Shown piece by piece: positions 48,653 to 57,920 of a stretch of 64,000 nucleotides of DNA (its first letter is position 1; each line of letters begins with the position of its first letter). The notes under the pieces are model-generated. The model did not search any database. It saw nothing but the letters and a program-made list of their open reading frames with translations, and was not told the origin of the DNA. The DNA is from Agrobacterium tumefaciens. GTDB lineage: Bacteria; Pseudomonadota; Alphaproteobacteria; Rhizobiales; Rhizobiaceae. The DNA is taken from the NCBI RefSeq assembly GCF_017726655.1, contig NZ_CP072309.1, positions 1,732,501 to 1,796,500 on the forward strand. Direction: 5' to 3'. A program made the position numbers and the translations under genes.

Positions 48653-49603
48653 ATGAAAACACTGGCAGCCGTTTCGGCTTTTGTAGGCAAGACCTTTGCC
48701 GCCTGGGTCATCCTGTTTGCCGTGCTCGGCTTCTTTTTTCCGGATACGTTCAAGCAGATTGCGCCGTGGATCGTCACGCTTCTGTCGATCATCATGTTCG
48801 GGATGGGGCTCACACTTTCGGTCGATGACTTCAGGGAGGTCGTAAAAAGACCATTCGATGTGACGATCGGCGTGCTCGGCCAGTTTCTCATCATGCCGCT
48901 TCTGGCGGTGCTGCTTACCCGCATCATTCCCATGCCGCCGGAAGTCGCGGCGGGCGTCATTCTGGTCGGCTGCTGCCCGGGCGGCACGTCTTCCAATGTA
49001 ATGACCTATCTCTCCAAGGGCGATGTCGCCTTGTCCGTTGCCTGCACCTCGGTCACCACGCTTGCCGCGCCGCTGGTGACGCCGTTCCTCGTTTGGCTGT
49101 TCGCGAGCCAGTTCCTGCCGGTTGACGGCTGGGCCATGTTCCTCAGCATCGTCAAGGTCGTTCTGGTTCCGCTCGCTCTCGGCGCCGCCCTGCAGAAGCT
49201 GCTGCCCGGTCTCGTCAAGACCGCCGTTCCGGCGTTGCCGCTCGTCAGCGTCATCGGCATCGTCCTCATCGTTTCGGCGGTCGTGGGAGGATCCAAGGCG
49301 TCCATCGTCCAGTCCGGGATGATGATTTTTGCCGTCGTGGTTCTGCACAATGGCCTTGGCTATCTGCTCGGTTACCTCGCGGCAAAGGCAACGGGCCTGT
49401 CGCTTGCCAAGCGCAAGGCCATTGCGATAGAGGTCGGCATGCAGAATTCGGGCCTTGGTGCAGCACTTGCCACGGCCTATTTTTCGCCTCTCGCTGCCGT
49501 TCCGAGCGCCATTTTCAGCGTCTGGCACAATATATCCGGTGCAATTCTGGCGAATTGGTTTTCGGGCCGGGTGGACGCAGGCTCTGCCAACAAAACCGCC
49601 TGA
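48653..49603 (+). CDS. Bile acid:sodium symporter family transporter
   Basis: 316-residue BASS-family protein with about ten membrane helices. The conserved crossover blocks are CCPGGTSSNVMTYLSKGDVALSV, cut here to its core CCPGGTSSN, and EVGMQNSGLGAALA. Bacterial members move ketopantoate, pyruvate or other organic anions; bile acids are unlikely. ATG 48653 was chosen since GGGAG lies 7 bases upstream; ATG 48647 is too close to that site. A strong hairpin follows the stop. Confidence 0.88.
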   Translation: MKTLAAVSAFVGKTFAAWVILFAVLGFFFPDTFKQIAPWIVTLLSIIMFGMGLTLSVDDFREVVKRPFDVTIGVLGQFLIMPLLAVLLTRIIPMPPEVAAGVILVGCCPGGTSSNVMTYLSKGDVALSVACTSVTTLAAPLVTPFLVWLFASQFLPVDGWAMFLSIVKVVLVPLALGAALQKLLPGLVKTAVPALPLVSVIGIVLIVSAVVGGSKASIVQSGMMIFAVVVLHNGLGYLLGYLAAKATGLSLAKRKAIAIEVGMQNSGLGAALATAYFSPLAAVPSAIFSVWHNISGAILANWFSGRVDAGSANKTA

Positions 49604-49615
49604 AGCTCCGCATTC

Positions 49616-49646
49616 GTCAGGCCGCCTGTGGTTCAAGCGGCCTGAC
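49616..49646. terminator. Bidirectional terminator
   Basis: Perfect 10-base inverted repeat GTCAGGCCGC / GCGGCCTGAC with an 11-base loop, between the convergent transporter and aldo-keto reductase genes. Confidence 0.75.
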
Positions 49647-49652
49647 CGTGCC

Positions 49653-50708
49653 TTAGAACGGCATGGTCTGACGTGCTACGGCCGGTGGATTAAGCCGGGT
49701 AAAGCCCTCCTGGCGCTGATACGGGAAATGCGGATAGGGCGCTGTCGTCTCGCTGGCTTCATCCAGCGTCGCTACCTGCGCCGATGTCAGCTCCCATCCC
49801 GCGGCGTCGAGGTTCTGGCGAAGCTGTTCCTCATTGCGCGCGCCGATGATGACCGTGGAAACAGTGGGGCGTCTTAGCAGCCAGTTGAGGGCGACCTGTG
49901 GCACCGTCGTGCCGGTTTCTTCCGCGACAGCGTCGAGCGCATCGATCACGCGGTAGAGATGTTCATCATCCACCGGCGGGCCGAAGCTGGCTGTCTCATG
50001 CAGGCGGCTGCCTTCAGGCAGCGGCGCGCCGCGACGGATTTTTCCGGTCAATCGCCCCCAGCCAAGCGGGCTCCAGGCCATTGCGCCAAGACCCTGATCC
50101 GCGCCGAGCGGCATCAGGTCCCATTCGTAGTCGCGGCCAACTAGGGAATAATAGACCTGGTTGACCACATAACGCGGCCAGCCATATCTGTCCGCGACAT
50201 CAAGCGATTTCATGATCTGCCAGCCTGAAAAGTTCGACACGCCGGTATAGCGCACCTTGCCGGACCGGACGAGCGTATCGAGCGTCGACAGCACTTCCTC
50301 GACCGGCGTAAATGCATCGAAGCCGTGGAGCTGAAGGACATCGATATAGTCGGTCTGGAGACGGCGCAAGGCATCATCCACCGCGCGCAGCAGCCTAAAG
50401 CGGGAGGAGCCGGCCTCGTTTGGGCCGTCACCCATCGGCAGGCTGGTCTTGGTTGAAATCAGAGCGCCATCGCGCCTGCCTTTGAGAGCCTCGCCGAGCA
50501 CCTCTTCCGATGCCCCATTAGAATAGACATCAGCCGTATCGAACAGGTTGACGCCCGCCTCGAGGCAGATGTCGACAAGGCGACGGGCCTCCGTGGCATC
50601 AGAGGTGCCCCAGTTGCTGAAGAGCGGACCGGAGCCGCCGAAGGTTCCGGTGCCGAAACTTAAGGCAGGCACTTTCAGTCCGGATTTGCCGAGATAGCGA
50701 TATTCCAT
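49653..50708 (-). CDS. Aldo/keto reductase
   Basis: 351-residue NADPH-dependent aldo/keto reductase. The tetrad is visible: Asp and Tyr in FDTADVYSNGASEE, Lys in ISTKTSLP and His in VLQLHGFD. The cofactor site shows PQVALNWLLRRPTVSTVIIGAR. It starts YRYLGKSGLKVPALSFGTGT after the Met, typical of the YajO/general-stress AKR group. The divergent LysR gene 160 bases away is its likely regulator. Substrate unknown. Confidence 0.9.
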   Translation of the reverse strand: MEYRYLGKSGLKVPALSFGTGTFGGSGPLFSNWGTSDATEARRLVDICLEAGVNLFDTADVYSNGASEEVLGEALKGRRDGALISTKTSLPMGDGPNEAGSSRFRLLRAVDDALRRLQTDYIDVLQLHGFDAFTPVEEVLSTLDTLVRSGKVRYTGVSNFSGWQIMKSLDVADRYGWPRYVVNQVYYSLVGRDYEWDLMPLGADQGLGAMAWSPLGWGRLTGKIRRGAPLPEGSRLHETASFGPPVDDEHLYRVIDALDAVAEETGTTVPQVALNWLLRRPTVSTVIIGARNEEQLRQNLDAAGWELTSAQVATLDEASETTAPYPHFPYQRQEGFTRLNPPAVARQTMPF

Positions 50709-50868
50709 TGGGGTATTGCTTTCTTGCTTCGGGATGGTGGCGAGCGAGGCATGTTGCCGCGTCGAGCTTACCCATTCCGTGGTGGGTTGCTACGCCCCAG
50801 AAGATAGACGCTTACTCTTCAATGAAATAGAATGTCGAAAATACTATCACTTGTGAGGTGAAGTCATC

Positions 50869-51774
50869 ATGGCGCGACTGGAGATTAACCGGGCAGGGGA
50901 GATGGAAATCTTCGTACGGGTTGTTGAACTCGGCGGCTTTTCCCGCGCGGCTGCGGCTGCGAACATGACGCCTTCGGCGGTGAGCAAGCTCATCGCTCGG
51001 TTGGAAAGTCGGCTGGGCGCGCGTCTGCTCATCCGGTCCACCCGGCAGCTTCAGATAACGCCAGAGGGCTGCGCTTTCTATGAAAGGGCCACTCGCATCC
51101 TCGCCGATCTCGAGGAGGCCGAACGCGCCGCCGGCTTGGGCGAGCAGCCTGTCGGCCGCGTTCGGATCAACACCAGCGCATCCTATGCAACGCATGTTCT
51201 TGCGCCCATCCTGCCACGCTTTCTCGCGCTTTATCCCGATATCACGCTCGATATCGTCCAGACGGATCTCGTGGTCGATCTTCTTGCGGAGCGTATGGAT
51301 GTCGCGGTCAGGGCGGGGCCGCTGAAAAGCTCCAGCCTCGTTGCCCGCAAACTCGGCGAGACAAGGATGATCATCGCCGCCGCCCCTGACTATCTGGAGC
51401 GCTGCGGTGTGCCGCAAACAATCACCGATCTGGAAGATCACAATCGTCTAGGGTTTGGTTATGCCCGGTCAGTCGACGGATGGCCGTTGCGGGACAACGG
51501 CAAGACCGTCGTGATCCCGGCAACGGGACGCGTGCAGATAAGCGATGGCGAGGGTCTTCGCCGTCTTGCTCTTGCCGGTGTCGGGCTAGTGCGTCTTGCC
51601 TCTTTCACCGTGATAGACGATATCGCCGCCGGCCAGCTGGTCCCGGTGCTCGATCATCTCGATACGGGCGAAACGGAGATGTTTCATGCCGTCTATGTCG
51701 GCCAACGCGGGCCGCTTCCCTCACGCATCCGGGCGCTGCTCGATTTTCTGGGTGAATACGGGCGGGTGAAATAA
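50869..51774 (+). CDS. LysR family transcriptional regulator
   Basis: 301-residue LysR regulator. The winged helix is at about residues 10-68 (FVRVVELGGFSRAAAAANMTPSAVSKLIARLESRLG, core of the region). The effector domain has the GRVRINTSASYATHVLAPIL entry and LPSRIRALLDFLGEYGRV end, typical of the CrgA-like group that often controls adjacent oxidoreductases. It is divergent from the aldo/keto reductase gene. Confidence 0.9.
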   Translation: MARLEINRAGEMEIFVRVVELGGFSRAAAAANMTPSAVSKLIARLESRLGARLLIRSTRQLQITPEGCAFYERATRILADLEEAERAAGLGEQPVGRVRINTSASYATHVLAPILPRFLALYPDITLDIVQTDLVVDLLAERMDVAVRAGPLKSSSLVARKLGETRMIIAAAPDYLERCGVPQTITDLEDHNRLGFGYARSVDGWPLRDNGKTVVIPATGRVQISDGEGLRRLALAGVGLVRLASFTVIDDIAAGQLVPVLDHLDTGETEMFHAVYVGQRGPLPSRIRALLDFLGEYGRVK

Positions 51775-51780
51775 AACGAC

Positions 51781-51816
51781 GCAAACAGATAACGGTTGGA
51801 AACGGCGCCTGTTTGC
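51781..51816. terminator. Possible terminator between convergent genes
   Basis: GCAAACAG and CTGTTTGC, a perfect 8-base inverted repeat with a 20-base loop, between the LysR gene and the hydratase gene. The stem is modest. Confidence 0.4.
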
Positions 51817-51868
51817 TTCTCATGCTTGGGGATCGGGCGCGTGTGAGTGTATCCGTTAGGTTGGCGGC

Positions 51869-52663
51869 TTAATCTTTCGGACCTGACAATGTGAAAGCAC
51901 CAACTGATTCCAGAATAATGCCGGTCTCGCCAGAAAGTGCACTCGGCAACGCACCGCAGAGGCTGCCCGTCGTCACCACTTGGCCTGCTCTCAGCATATA
52001 TCCTGTGTTGAGTGCGGCGTTGGCGAAGGCGAGAAGCGGCGCCAACGGATCAATATTCGTGTGTTTTACCTTGGCATTGAAGATCTGCACCGGACCTTCG
52101 GTGACGATGAGCAGCGGCAGGTCATCGCTATTAGCCGCAAAAACATCCACGATGCGCTTGTCCACTTCTGGCCCGAGGGCGAAACCGTGGTTGGCGAGGC
52201 GATCTGCCAGAAAGAGCGGAAACGGAACCTGATTTTTCTCTTCCAGCCTGTATCGGAGAAGCTCGACACCAAGATGCACCTTGTCGATATACTGCATCAT
52301 ATCCGCCCTGGTGAGCTGCCCTTCAGCCGCGGCGGGAATATCGGCAGCGAGCGTAAAGCATATCTCGACTTCAATTCCCTCCGTACCAGCCAGCGGGAAG
52401 GAAGCGAGATTGGCATCGTTCACCCGGCAGCAATCGAACATGGGAGCCGCGACCGCCTCGCCATCCGGGCGGATCGCCAGCTTCCAGCCGCCGATCGGTT
52501 TTCCCAAATATCCTGCAAAGTCTCGCTGAACCGCCATCGCCTCTGCAAGCGTGCCCGGAACTAGGCCCTCCGCCTCCAGCTCAGCTAAAACAATTCTATC
52601 ACCCTCCCGGCTAGCCTTTGCAAAACGCTCCGCCAGTTTTTCGATCGCCGTCATTCCGCTCAT
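51869..52663 (-). CDS. 2-keto-4-pentenoate hydratase family protein (FAH fold)
   Basis: 264-residue protein of the MhpD/hydratase-decarboxylase group in the FAH superfamily. Family features include GWKLAIRPDGEAVAAPMFD, EVEICFTLAADIP as the Glu-x-Glu metal site, and a late RAGQVVTTGSLCGALP. Members hydrate 2-hydroxy-dienoates or decarboxylate oxalocrotonates. The start ATG overlaps the stop of the FAH gene upstream, so it is the last gene of a coupled operon. Confidence 0.82.
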   Translation of the reverse strand: MSGMTAIEKLAERFAKASREGDRIVLAELEAEGLVPGTLAEAMAVQRDFAGYLGKPIGGWKLAIRPDGEAVAAPMFDCCRVNDANLASFPLAGTEGIEVEICFTLAADIPAAAEGQLTRADMMQYIDKVHLGVELLRYRLEEKNQVPFPLFLADRLANHGFALGPEVDKRIVDVFAANSDDLPLLIVTEGPVQIFNAKVKHTNIDPLAPLLAFANAALNTGYMLRAGQVVTTGSLCGALPSALSGETGIILESVGAFTLSGPKD

Positions 52664-53526
52664 GTCTCCTGATGATCTCGCGCGCCGAACGCTGTAACGA
52701 TTTGGCGCTGTGTGCCGAGGCCATCAATGCCGAGTTCGACCACGTCGCCGGCTTTAAGGAAGACGGGCGGTTTCATTCCGAGGCCCACACCGGGCGGCGT
52801 GCCGGTGGTGATCACATCGCCTGGCATCAGACGCATGAAGCGGCTGATATAGGAAACCAGCGTTGCGATCGGGAAAATCATCTTGGACGTCGAGCCTGTC
52901 TGCATGCGCTGGCCGTTAACGTCCAGCCATAGGTCGAGATTTTGCACGTCGCCGATTTCATCCGGCGTCACCAGCCATGGTCCGAGAGGACCGAACGTCG
53001 GTCCGCTTTTGCCTTTCGTCCATTGGCCGCCGCGTTCGATCTGGAAGGCGCGTTCGGAGACATCATGGCAGACGCAGAAACCCGCAATGACGGAGAGTGC
53101 ATCCTCTTCCCGCACATGATAGGCCGGCTCACCGATAACGAAGGCGATCTCGACTTCCCAATCGGTTTTTTCCGAATCCTTCAGAAGACAGATCGGATCA
53201 TTCGGGCCGGAAATGCATGACGTGTGTTTGTTAAAAAGCACAGGCTCTTCAGGGATCGGCGTATTCGTTTCCAGCGCATGGTCGATGTAATTGAGGCCAA
53301 CCGCCACAAAATTGCCGACAGAACCGACGCAGGGACCGATCCGCACATCAGATGGTACAGCCGGGAGCGAAGAAAGATCGATTTTTGTCAGTTTTGCAAG
53401 GGAATTGCGCGAGAGGGTTGTCCCGGCTATGTCGGTGACGATCGAAGAAAGATCGCGGATAATGCCCTCGGCGTCGAGCGCTGCCGGCTTTTCTAGGCCG
53501 ATGGGACCGTAACGAAGAAGTTTCAT
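52660..53526 (-). CDS. Fumarylacetoacetate hydrolase family protein
   Basis: 288-residue FAH-family enzyme. Metal ligands are in DWEVEIAFVIG (Glu-x-Glu) with an Asp in CVCHDVSERAFQ. TTGTPPGVGLGMKPPVFLKAGD is the conserved C-terminal active-site loop. The N-terminus MKLLRYGPIGLEKPAALD resembles proteins annotated as ureidoglycolate lyase or 2,4-diketo-3-deoxy-L-fuconate hydrolase. Together with the SDR gene the second role is attractive, but a fuconate dehydratase is missing here. Confidence 0.83.
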   Translation of the reverse strand: MKLLRYGPIGLEKPAALDAEGIIRDLSSIVTDIAGTTLSRNSLAKLTKIDLSSLPAVPSDVRIGPCVGSVGNFVAVGLNYIDHALETNTPIPEEPVLFNKHTSCISGPNDPICLLKDSEKTDWEVEIAFVIGEPAYHVREEDALSVIAGFCVCHDVSERAFQIERGGQWTKGKSGPTFGPLGPWLVTPDEIGDVQNLDLWLDVNGQRMQTGSTSKMIFPIATLVSYISRFMRLMPGDVITTGTPPGVGLGMKPPVFLKAGDVVELGIDGLGTQRQIVTAFGARDHQET

Positions 53527-53535
53527 TCTGTTTTC

Positions 53536-54222
53536 CTATGCGGCTGATTGCTGAAGAGCATTTTCGCCAAGCGCAAATTCAAGGCGATAAAGTCCGACCT
53601 CCACGGGTCCGACAAGGTCGGCGCTTGAGAGTTTTCGTGCCAGGTCGTCTGCGGCATCGGACACGGAGGAGGCCGAGCCGCCTTCGATCATGATGATCCA
53701 GTTGGGCACGCCAACCTGACGGCCCTTGCGTTCGGCGGTTTCGAGGCTGCTTGCGCCACTGTCTGCAATGCACAGATGGGCGCCGCTGATGCCGTTCAGC
53801 TTGCCTGTTTTGCAGAGAGCGTCAGTCAGCATGGATCGGATTGTCGCCCTGTCGTTGTCGGCGACGTCAAAACGAAAAGTGGCGATGAAGCCGCCGTCGC
53901 CGCACCCATGGGAATAGTCGGTGTTGCAGACACCGCGTGTCGTGTTGCGAAAGTCTGCGGTGGAACGCTTTGTCCAGGGGGTGGGATTGTTCAGCCGATC
54001 AAGATAGGGCTGGCCGACCAGCACCTCCGCATCCGCGGCCTCATAGAGCGTGAAATACTCAGGTACTCCCTGCTCGGCGATATAACGGCGTCCGCGCAGG
54101 AAACCTGGTATCGATACCCGTTCGGGAATGTGTTCGCGATTGTGCCATTCTATGAAATTATCACGGCCTTCCGGCAAGATGTCGTTCCATATGGCGACGA
54201 CGGCCTTTCCCAAGAGAGACAT
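53536..54222 (-). CDS. Dimeric alpha-beta barrel protein (DUF4286-like)
   Basis: 228-residue protein with an EthD/DUF4286-like ferredoxin fold in the first half (NFIEWHNREHIPERVSIPGF, then LRGRRYIAEQGVPEYFTLYE) and a second, weaker repeat (from about 118). The His-rich WHNREHIPER stretch is where such proteins hold their pocket. The reaction is unknown. It is tightly spaced (8-9 bases) between the SDR and FAH genes, so it belongs to the same pathway. The start follows GAGG. Confidence 0.65.
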   Translation of the reverse strand: MSLLGKAVVAIWNDILPEGRDNFIEWHNREHIPERVSIPGFLRGRRYIAEQGVPEYFTLYEAADAEVLVGQPYLDRLNNPTPWTKRSTADFRNTTRGVCNTDYSHGCGDGGFIATFRFDVADNDRATIRSMLTDALCKTGKLNGISGAHLCIADSGASSLETAERKGRQVGVPNWIIMIEGGSASSVSDAADDLARKLSSADLVGPVEVGLYRLEFALGENALQQSAA

Positions 54223-54230
54223 TGGTTACC

Positions 54231-54992
54231 TCAATATGTTGCGCGACCGCCGGATAGGTCGAAAACCGCGCCGGTCGAGAAGCTGCATTCGGAAGAAGAG
54301 AGCCAGGCCACCATATTGGCGACTTCGGCGGGGTCGAGAAAACGCCGCATGGGAATGCGGGAGAGAATATCGTCCAGTCGTTCCCTCGGGGAATCAACAC
54401 TCATTGCCGTCATGGAGGCCGCAGGCGTAATGGCGTTAACGAGAATACCCGCTGTTGCCAGTTCCTTGCCAAGGCTTTTGGTCATCGCCACCAGCCCCGC
54501 CTTGGCGGCGCTGTAGGCGGCTGCCTGATGCATGCCTTCCTTGGCCTGGATGGAGGCGACGTTGACGATGCGGCCGAAATGGCTTTCTTTCGCCGTTTCG
54601 ATCATCAGCGGCACCAACGCGCGGCAGACAAGAAACGAGCCGAAGAGATTGACGTCGATGATCCTGCGAAACTCCTCGACCGGAATTTCCCACAAGGGCG
54701 CGACATTGCCGACAATGCCGGCATTGTTGACGAGAATGTCAAGCTTGCCGAACCGTTGTTGCAGATCATTGGTGGCGGTTTCGATGCTTTGTGCATCTGT
54801 GATATCGACGCCGGCATGGGGCAGGTTGGCAACGTAACCGCTTTTCACAGCTGTCGGCAGATCCCAGTGAACCACCGTGGTGCCGCAGTCCTGTAACCTC
54901 CGGCTGATCGCGGCACCGAAGCCGCCGGCAGCACCTGTAACGACCGCCACCCGGCCGTCAAGATCATAGTGTGTGGACATGTTTGAAACCAT
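54231..54992 (-). CDS. Short-chain dehydrogenase/reductase
   Basis: 253-residue classical SDR. The cofactor motif is VVTGAAGGFGAAI near residue 18, then NNAGIVG, the catalytic Ser in IVNVASIQAKEG, and YSAAKAG with catalytic Tyr and Lys. Asp in VVHWDLPT at the end of the second strand suggests NAD. It is the third gene of the operon after the permease and binding-protein genes. Its substrate is probably a hydroxy acid or sugar acid. Confidence 0.87.
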   Translation of the reverse strand: MVSNMSTHYDLDGRVAVVTGAAGGFGAAISRRLQDCGTTVVHWDLPTAVKSGYVANLPHAGVDITDAQSIETATNDLQQRFGKLDILVNNAGIVGNVAPLWEIPVEEFRRIIDVNLFGSFLVCRALVPLMIETAKESHFGRIVNVASIQAKEGMHQAAAYSAAKAGLVAMTKSLGKELATAGILVNAITPAASMTAMSVDSPRERLDDILSRIPMRRFLDPAEVANMVAWLSSSECSFSTGAVFDLSGGRATY

Positions 54993-55040
54993 TGTTCCGC
55001 ATCGAGCCCGGCAGATCTGCCGGGCTCTCGGCGTCTGCAG

Positions 55041-56030
55041 TTATTTTGCGATGAGGCTGTTGGTGAAGAAGGCGTCTGCCGGCATATCGGTCTTGATGTC
55101 CTGATATTCCTTCATCAGATCGAGTGTCTGCTGCCAGTCTGCCGCAGCCATTTCGCCGAGCGGCGCAGATGGGGCAGATGGCGACGGCAGAAGTTTGAGC
55201 GAGACTTCCAGCTGCTCCTTCAGAAGCTTGGGATCGCCGGTCGGCTTTTCCTTCACGGCTGCAGCAACTGCTGCGTCAGGATCCGCCTTGGCTGCCTCTA
55301 TGGATTTCAGCGACGCCGCCACGAAGCGCTTGACCAGATCCTGATTGCTGTCGATCAACTTTGTGTTGGTAACAATCGTCAGGCCCTGCGTGTTCACGCC
55401 CAGCTCCGCAAAAGAAAATACCTTCTGCTCCAGACCCTTTGAATTGAGCACCACGACCTGGTTTTCAAGCCCGCCGAGAATGCCCGCGGCGCGATCCTGC
55501 ATGATGGCGATGATCTTGCCGGGTCCATCCACATTCAGAATATTGACCTTCGACGCATCAACGCCGTTCTTTTTCCAGATAGCGGGCAGGAGGGCGAGTG
55601 AAGCTTCGCCGGCGCTCGCCGCGACCGTCTTGCCCTCCACATCCTTGATGGATTTTACGCCGGAATCGGCGCGAAACGTCATGGCGTAGGGTGAGGTGTT
55701 AAGCAGACCTAGCACGGATTTGACCGGCGCGCCTTTCGAAGCGCCGGCAATGACGCTGCCGCCATCGGCGATGCCGAACATATCGCCACCAGTTGCGACC
55801 GACTGGACCGTGCGCGCCGAGCCCTGGCCTTCGCCGATCTGAAGATCGATACCCGCCTCCTTGTAGAAACCCTTTTCTGCACCGTAATAAAAGATGGTGT
55901 GGACACCGCTCAAAAGGAAATTGAGACGGAGTGTCACCTTGTCTTCAGCCGCAGCTGGCTGAATTCCCGCCAGACCCACGGCGAGCGCGATCGCACCGCC
56001 CGCAAGCGTATTTTTTATAATATTGAACAT
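55041..56030 (-). CDS. ABC transporter substrate-binding protein, NMT1/SsuA type
   Basis: 329-residue periplasmic binding protein of the nitrate/taurine/thiamine-precursor group. The signal peptide ends near PAAAEDK (about residue 29). LNFLLSGVHTIFYYGAEKGFYKEAGIDLQ and TVAASAGEASLALLPAIWKK are family landmarks (quoted in pieces: GAEKGFYKEAGIDLQ and KTVAASAGEASLAL). NMT1 relatives bind pyrimidine, sulfonate or aromatic compounds. It is in operon with the permease and the catabolic genes. Confidence 0.87.
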   Translation of the reverse strand: MFNIIKNTLAGGAIALAVGLAGIQPAAAEDKVTLRLNFLLSGVHTIFYYGAEKGFYKEAGIDLQIGEGQGSARTVQSVATGGDMFGIADGGSVIAGASKGAPVKSVLGLLNTSPYAMTFRADSGVKSIKDVEGKTVAASAGEASLALLPAIWKKNGVDASKVNILNVDGPGKIIAIMQDRAAGILGGLENQVVVLNSKGLEQKVFSFAELGVNTQGLTIVTNTKLIDSNQDLVKRFVAASLKSIEAAKADPDAAVAAAVKEKPTGDPKLLKEQLEVSLKLLPSPSAPSAPLGEMAAADWQQTLDLMKEYQDIKTDMPADAFFTNSLIAK

Positions 56031-56062
56031 TCTATCCTCCCGTTTTTAATTTAAGTCCGAAT

Positions 56063-56866
56063 TCAGGTCGCGCTTTTCCCGACGGTGAAGTCGTCACGGC
56101 GCTGCGAAACGTGCCAGGGGATCGCGAAGCGTTCGATAATTTCCACGATGCCGTAGAGAAGAAGGCCGAGAAGGCTGAGCACGATGATGACGGCGAAGGT
56201 CATGCTGGTATTCATGTTGCCGTTATAGTTCAGCAGCAGGTATCCAAGCCCGTTGTCGGAGGCAACGAATTCCGCCACCACTGCCGCCGTCGCAGAAAGT
56301 GCTGCAGCCACCTTGAAGCCGGCAAAAAGCGAGGGCAGGGCGCCAGGCAGTTCCACCTTCCAGAAAATCTTCAGTCGTCCGGCGCGATAGCTCTTGGCGA
56401 GATCGTAGACGTCAGGTTCGATGGACTTAAACGCTACGATGGAATTGACCACGATCGGAAAAAAGGAAAGCAGGAAGACCAGCAGTATCTTCGAAGGCAG
56501 GCCGAAGCCGACCCAGATAATGAAGAGCGGTGCGATGGCGATCTTGGGGATGATCTGCAGGATCACCAGCAGCGGATAAAAGATTGCCTCGAATGCACGT
56601 GAATATACGACCAGCAGGGCAAGCAACGTTCCCATGACGACGGCCACGAGGAAGCCGAGCACCATGGGCTGTAACGTGTAGAACGATGCGGTAAAAACGA
56701 TAGGCACGTTGTTATAAAGGTCCGCAAAGACCTTGCTTGGCGCTGGCAGGATATATTCCGGAACATTGAGGAGACGCACCGCGATCTCCCAGACAATGCC
56801 TGCGCCCACGAGGCTGCCCACGGTGTGGGCCTGTCCTTTGACGGCACCGATGACTTTCGAAAACAT
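56063..56866 (-). CDS. ABC transporter permease, SsuC/ThiX type
   Basis: 267-residue inner-membrane permease of the NitT/TauT family with six helices. The EAA loop reads DLAKSYRAGRLKIFWKVELP, followed by GALPSLFAGFKVAAALSATA. It is the first gene of the minus-strand operon that runs through the binding protein and four catabolic genes to 51869. Its ATPase partner lies on the other strand, starting 131 bases away. Confidence 0.9.
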   Translation of the reverse strand: MFSKVIGAVKGQAHTVGSLVGAGIVWEIAVRLLNVPEYILPAPSKVFADLYNNVPIVFTASFYTLQPMVLGFLVAVVMGTLLALLVVYSRAFEAIFYPLLVILQIIPKIAIAPLFIIWVGFGLPSKILLVFLLSFFPIVVNSIVAFKSIEPDVYDLAKSYRAGRLKIFWKVELPGALPSLFAGFKVAAALSATAAVVAEFVASDNGLGYLLLNYNGNMNTSMTFAVIIVLSLLGLLLYGIVEIIERFAIPWHVSQRRDDFTVGKSAT

Positions 56867-56912
56867 GCTTCCTCCCGAATTGCCCGCTCGTTACCGGACA
56901 ATTTTGTATTAT

Positions 56913-56927
56913 TGGAACAATGTTCCA
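56913..56927. promoter_or_regulatory. Candidate IclR-family operator
   Basis: TGGAACA-A-TGTTCCA, a perfect 7-base inverted repeat around one central base, in the gap between the divergent permease operon and the ATPase gene. It resembles the TGGAA..TTCCA class of IclR/KdgR sites. The iclR-type gene follows the ATPase. Confidence 0.6.
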
Positions 56928-56996
56928 TATGGACTGATGTTTCGTCAAGTGCTATTTCGGAAGCAGCAGAAGAATGAAATGCAGCGCGAGGAACGC

Positions 56997-57806
56997 ATGT
57001 TACAGAAGGAAAAAGACAGGACAGGTTATGAACCCGGCGTCTTGTTAAGGGGTGTTAGCAAATATTTCGGGCATGCGGACGCGCCTGTTGTCGCCTTGGA
57101 AAAACTCGACCTGACGATTGGTGACGGGGAGTTTGTCGCGATTGTTGGTCCGTCGGGGTGCGGCAAGTCAACGATGATGCGACTGATCTCCCGGCTTTCT
57201 CACGCCAGCACGGGAGAGATTTCCGTTTTCGGCGACGTTTCCAAGGAACCGCCGCCCGGTATGAGCATCGTTTTTCAGAATCACGTACTTCTCGCCTGGC
57301 GAACGATCATCGACAATGTGCTGTTCCCAGCCGAAATGACCGGGCGGAACCGCGAGGAATTGCGGCCGCATGCGCTTGCGCTTCTCGAATCCGTCGGTTT
57401 GAAGGATTTCGCGGACAGGTATCCGCATGAACTTTCCGGCGGCATGAAGCAGCGCGCATCGATCGCCCGCGCTCTGCTTCTGCAACCGCGTCTGTTGTTG
57501 ATGGATGAGCCTTTCGGTGCGCTAGACGCGCTGACACGCGAACAGATGCGTATCGATTTGGAAGCGCTCTGGCTGAAGAATCGAATGACGGTCGTCTTCA
57601 TCACCCACTCCATCGATGAAGCGGTTCTTCTTGCGGATCGCGTCATTGTCATGACCCCGAGACCTGGGAGAATCGAGAGGATATTGGATATCGACATGCC
57701 TCGGCCGCGTGGGCTGGCGGCGCGGCGGGAGCCGGAATTCATCGAGAAATCCGAGGAGATTACCGAGATTTTCCTTTCGCGCGGCATTTTGCAACGCCAT
57801 GCCTGA
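56997..57806 (+). CDS. ABC transporter ATP-binding protein, SsuB/TauB type
   Basis: 269-residue ATPase of the NitT/TauT family. It has Walker A GPSGCGKST, signature LSGGMKQRASIARAL, Walker B LLLMDEPFGALDALTR and switch ITHSIDEAVLLADR. The frame is open from 56733, antisense to the permease; ATG 56997 with GAGGAA 5 bases upstream gives a normal-length protein. It faces away from the permease and binding-protein genes, so this importer is encoded on two strands around a shared control region. Confidence 0.87.
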   Translation: MLQKEKDRTGYEPGVLLRGVSKYFGHADAPVVALEKLDLTIGDGEFVAIVGPSGCGKSTMMRLISRLSHASTGEISVFGDVSKEPPPGMSIVFQNHVLLAWRTIIDNVLFPAEMTGRNREELRPHALALLESVGLKDFADRYPHELSGGMKQRASIARALLLQPRLLLMDEPFGALDALTREQMRIDLEALWLKNRMTVVFITHSIDEAVLLADRVIVMTPRPGRIERILDIDMPRPRGLAARREPEFIEKSEEITEIFLSRGILQRHA

Positions 57807-57920
57807 AACGAATGGACCTTTCACGTATCCAAAGAGGAAGACGCGAAAGGCCCTGCGTCTTCCTGATGAAGCGTTGTCTTTTGATTGAAAATCGCGACGC
57901 ATATGGGACCGGAGAATGAA

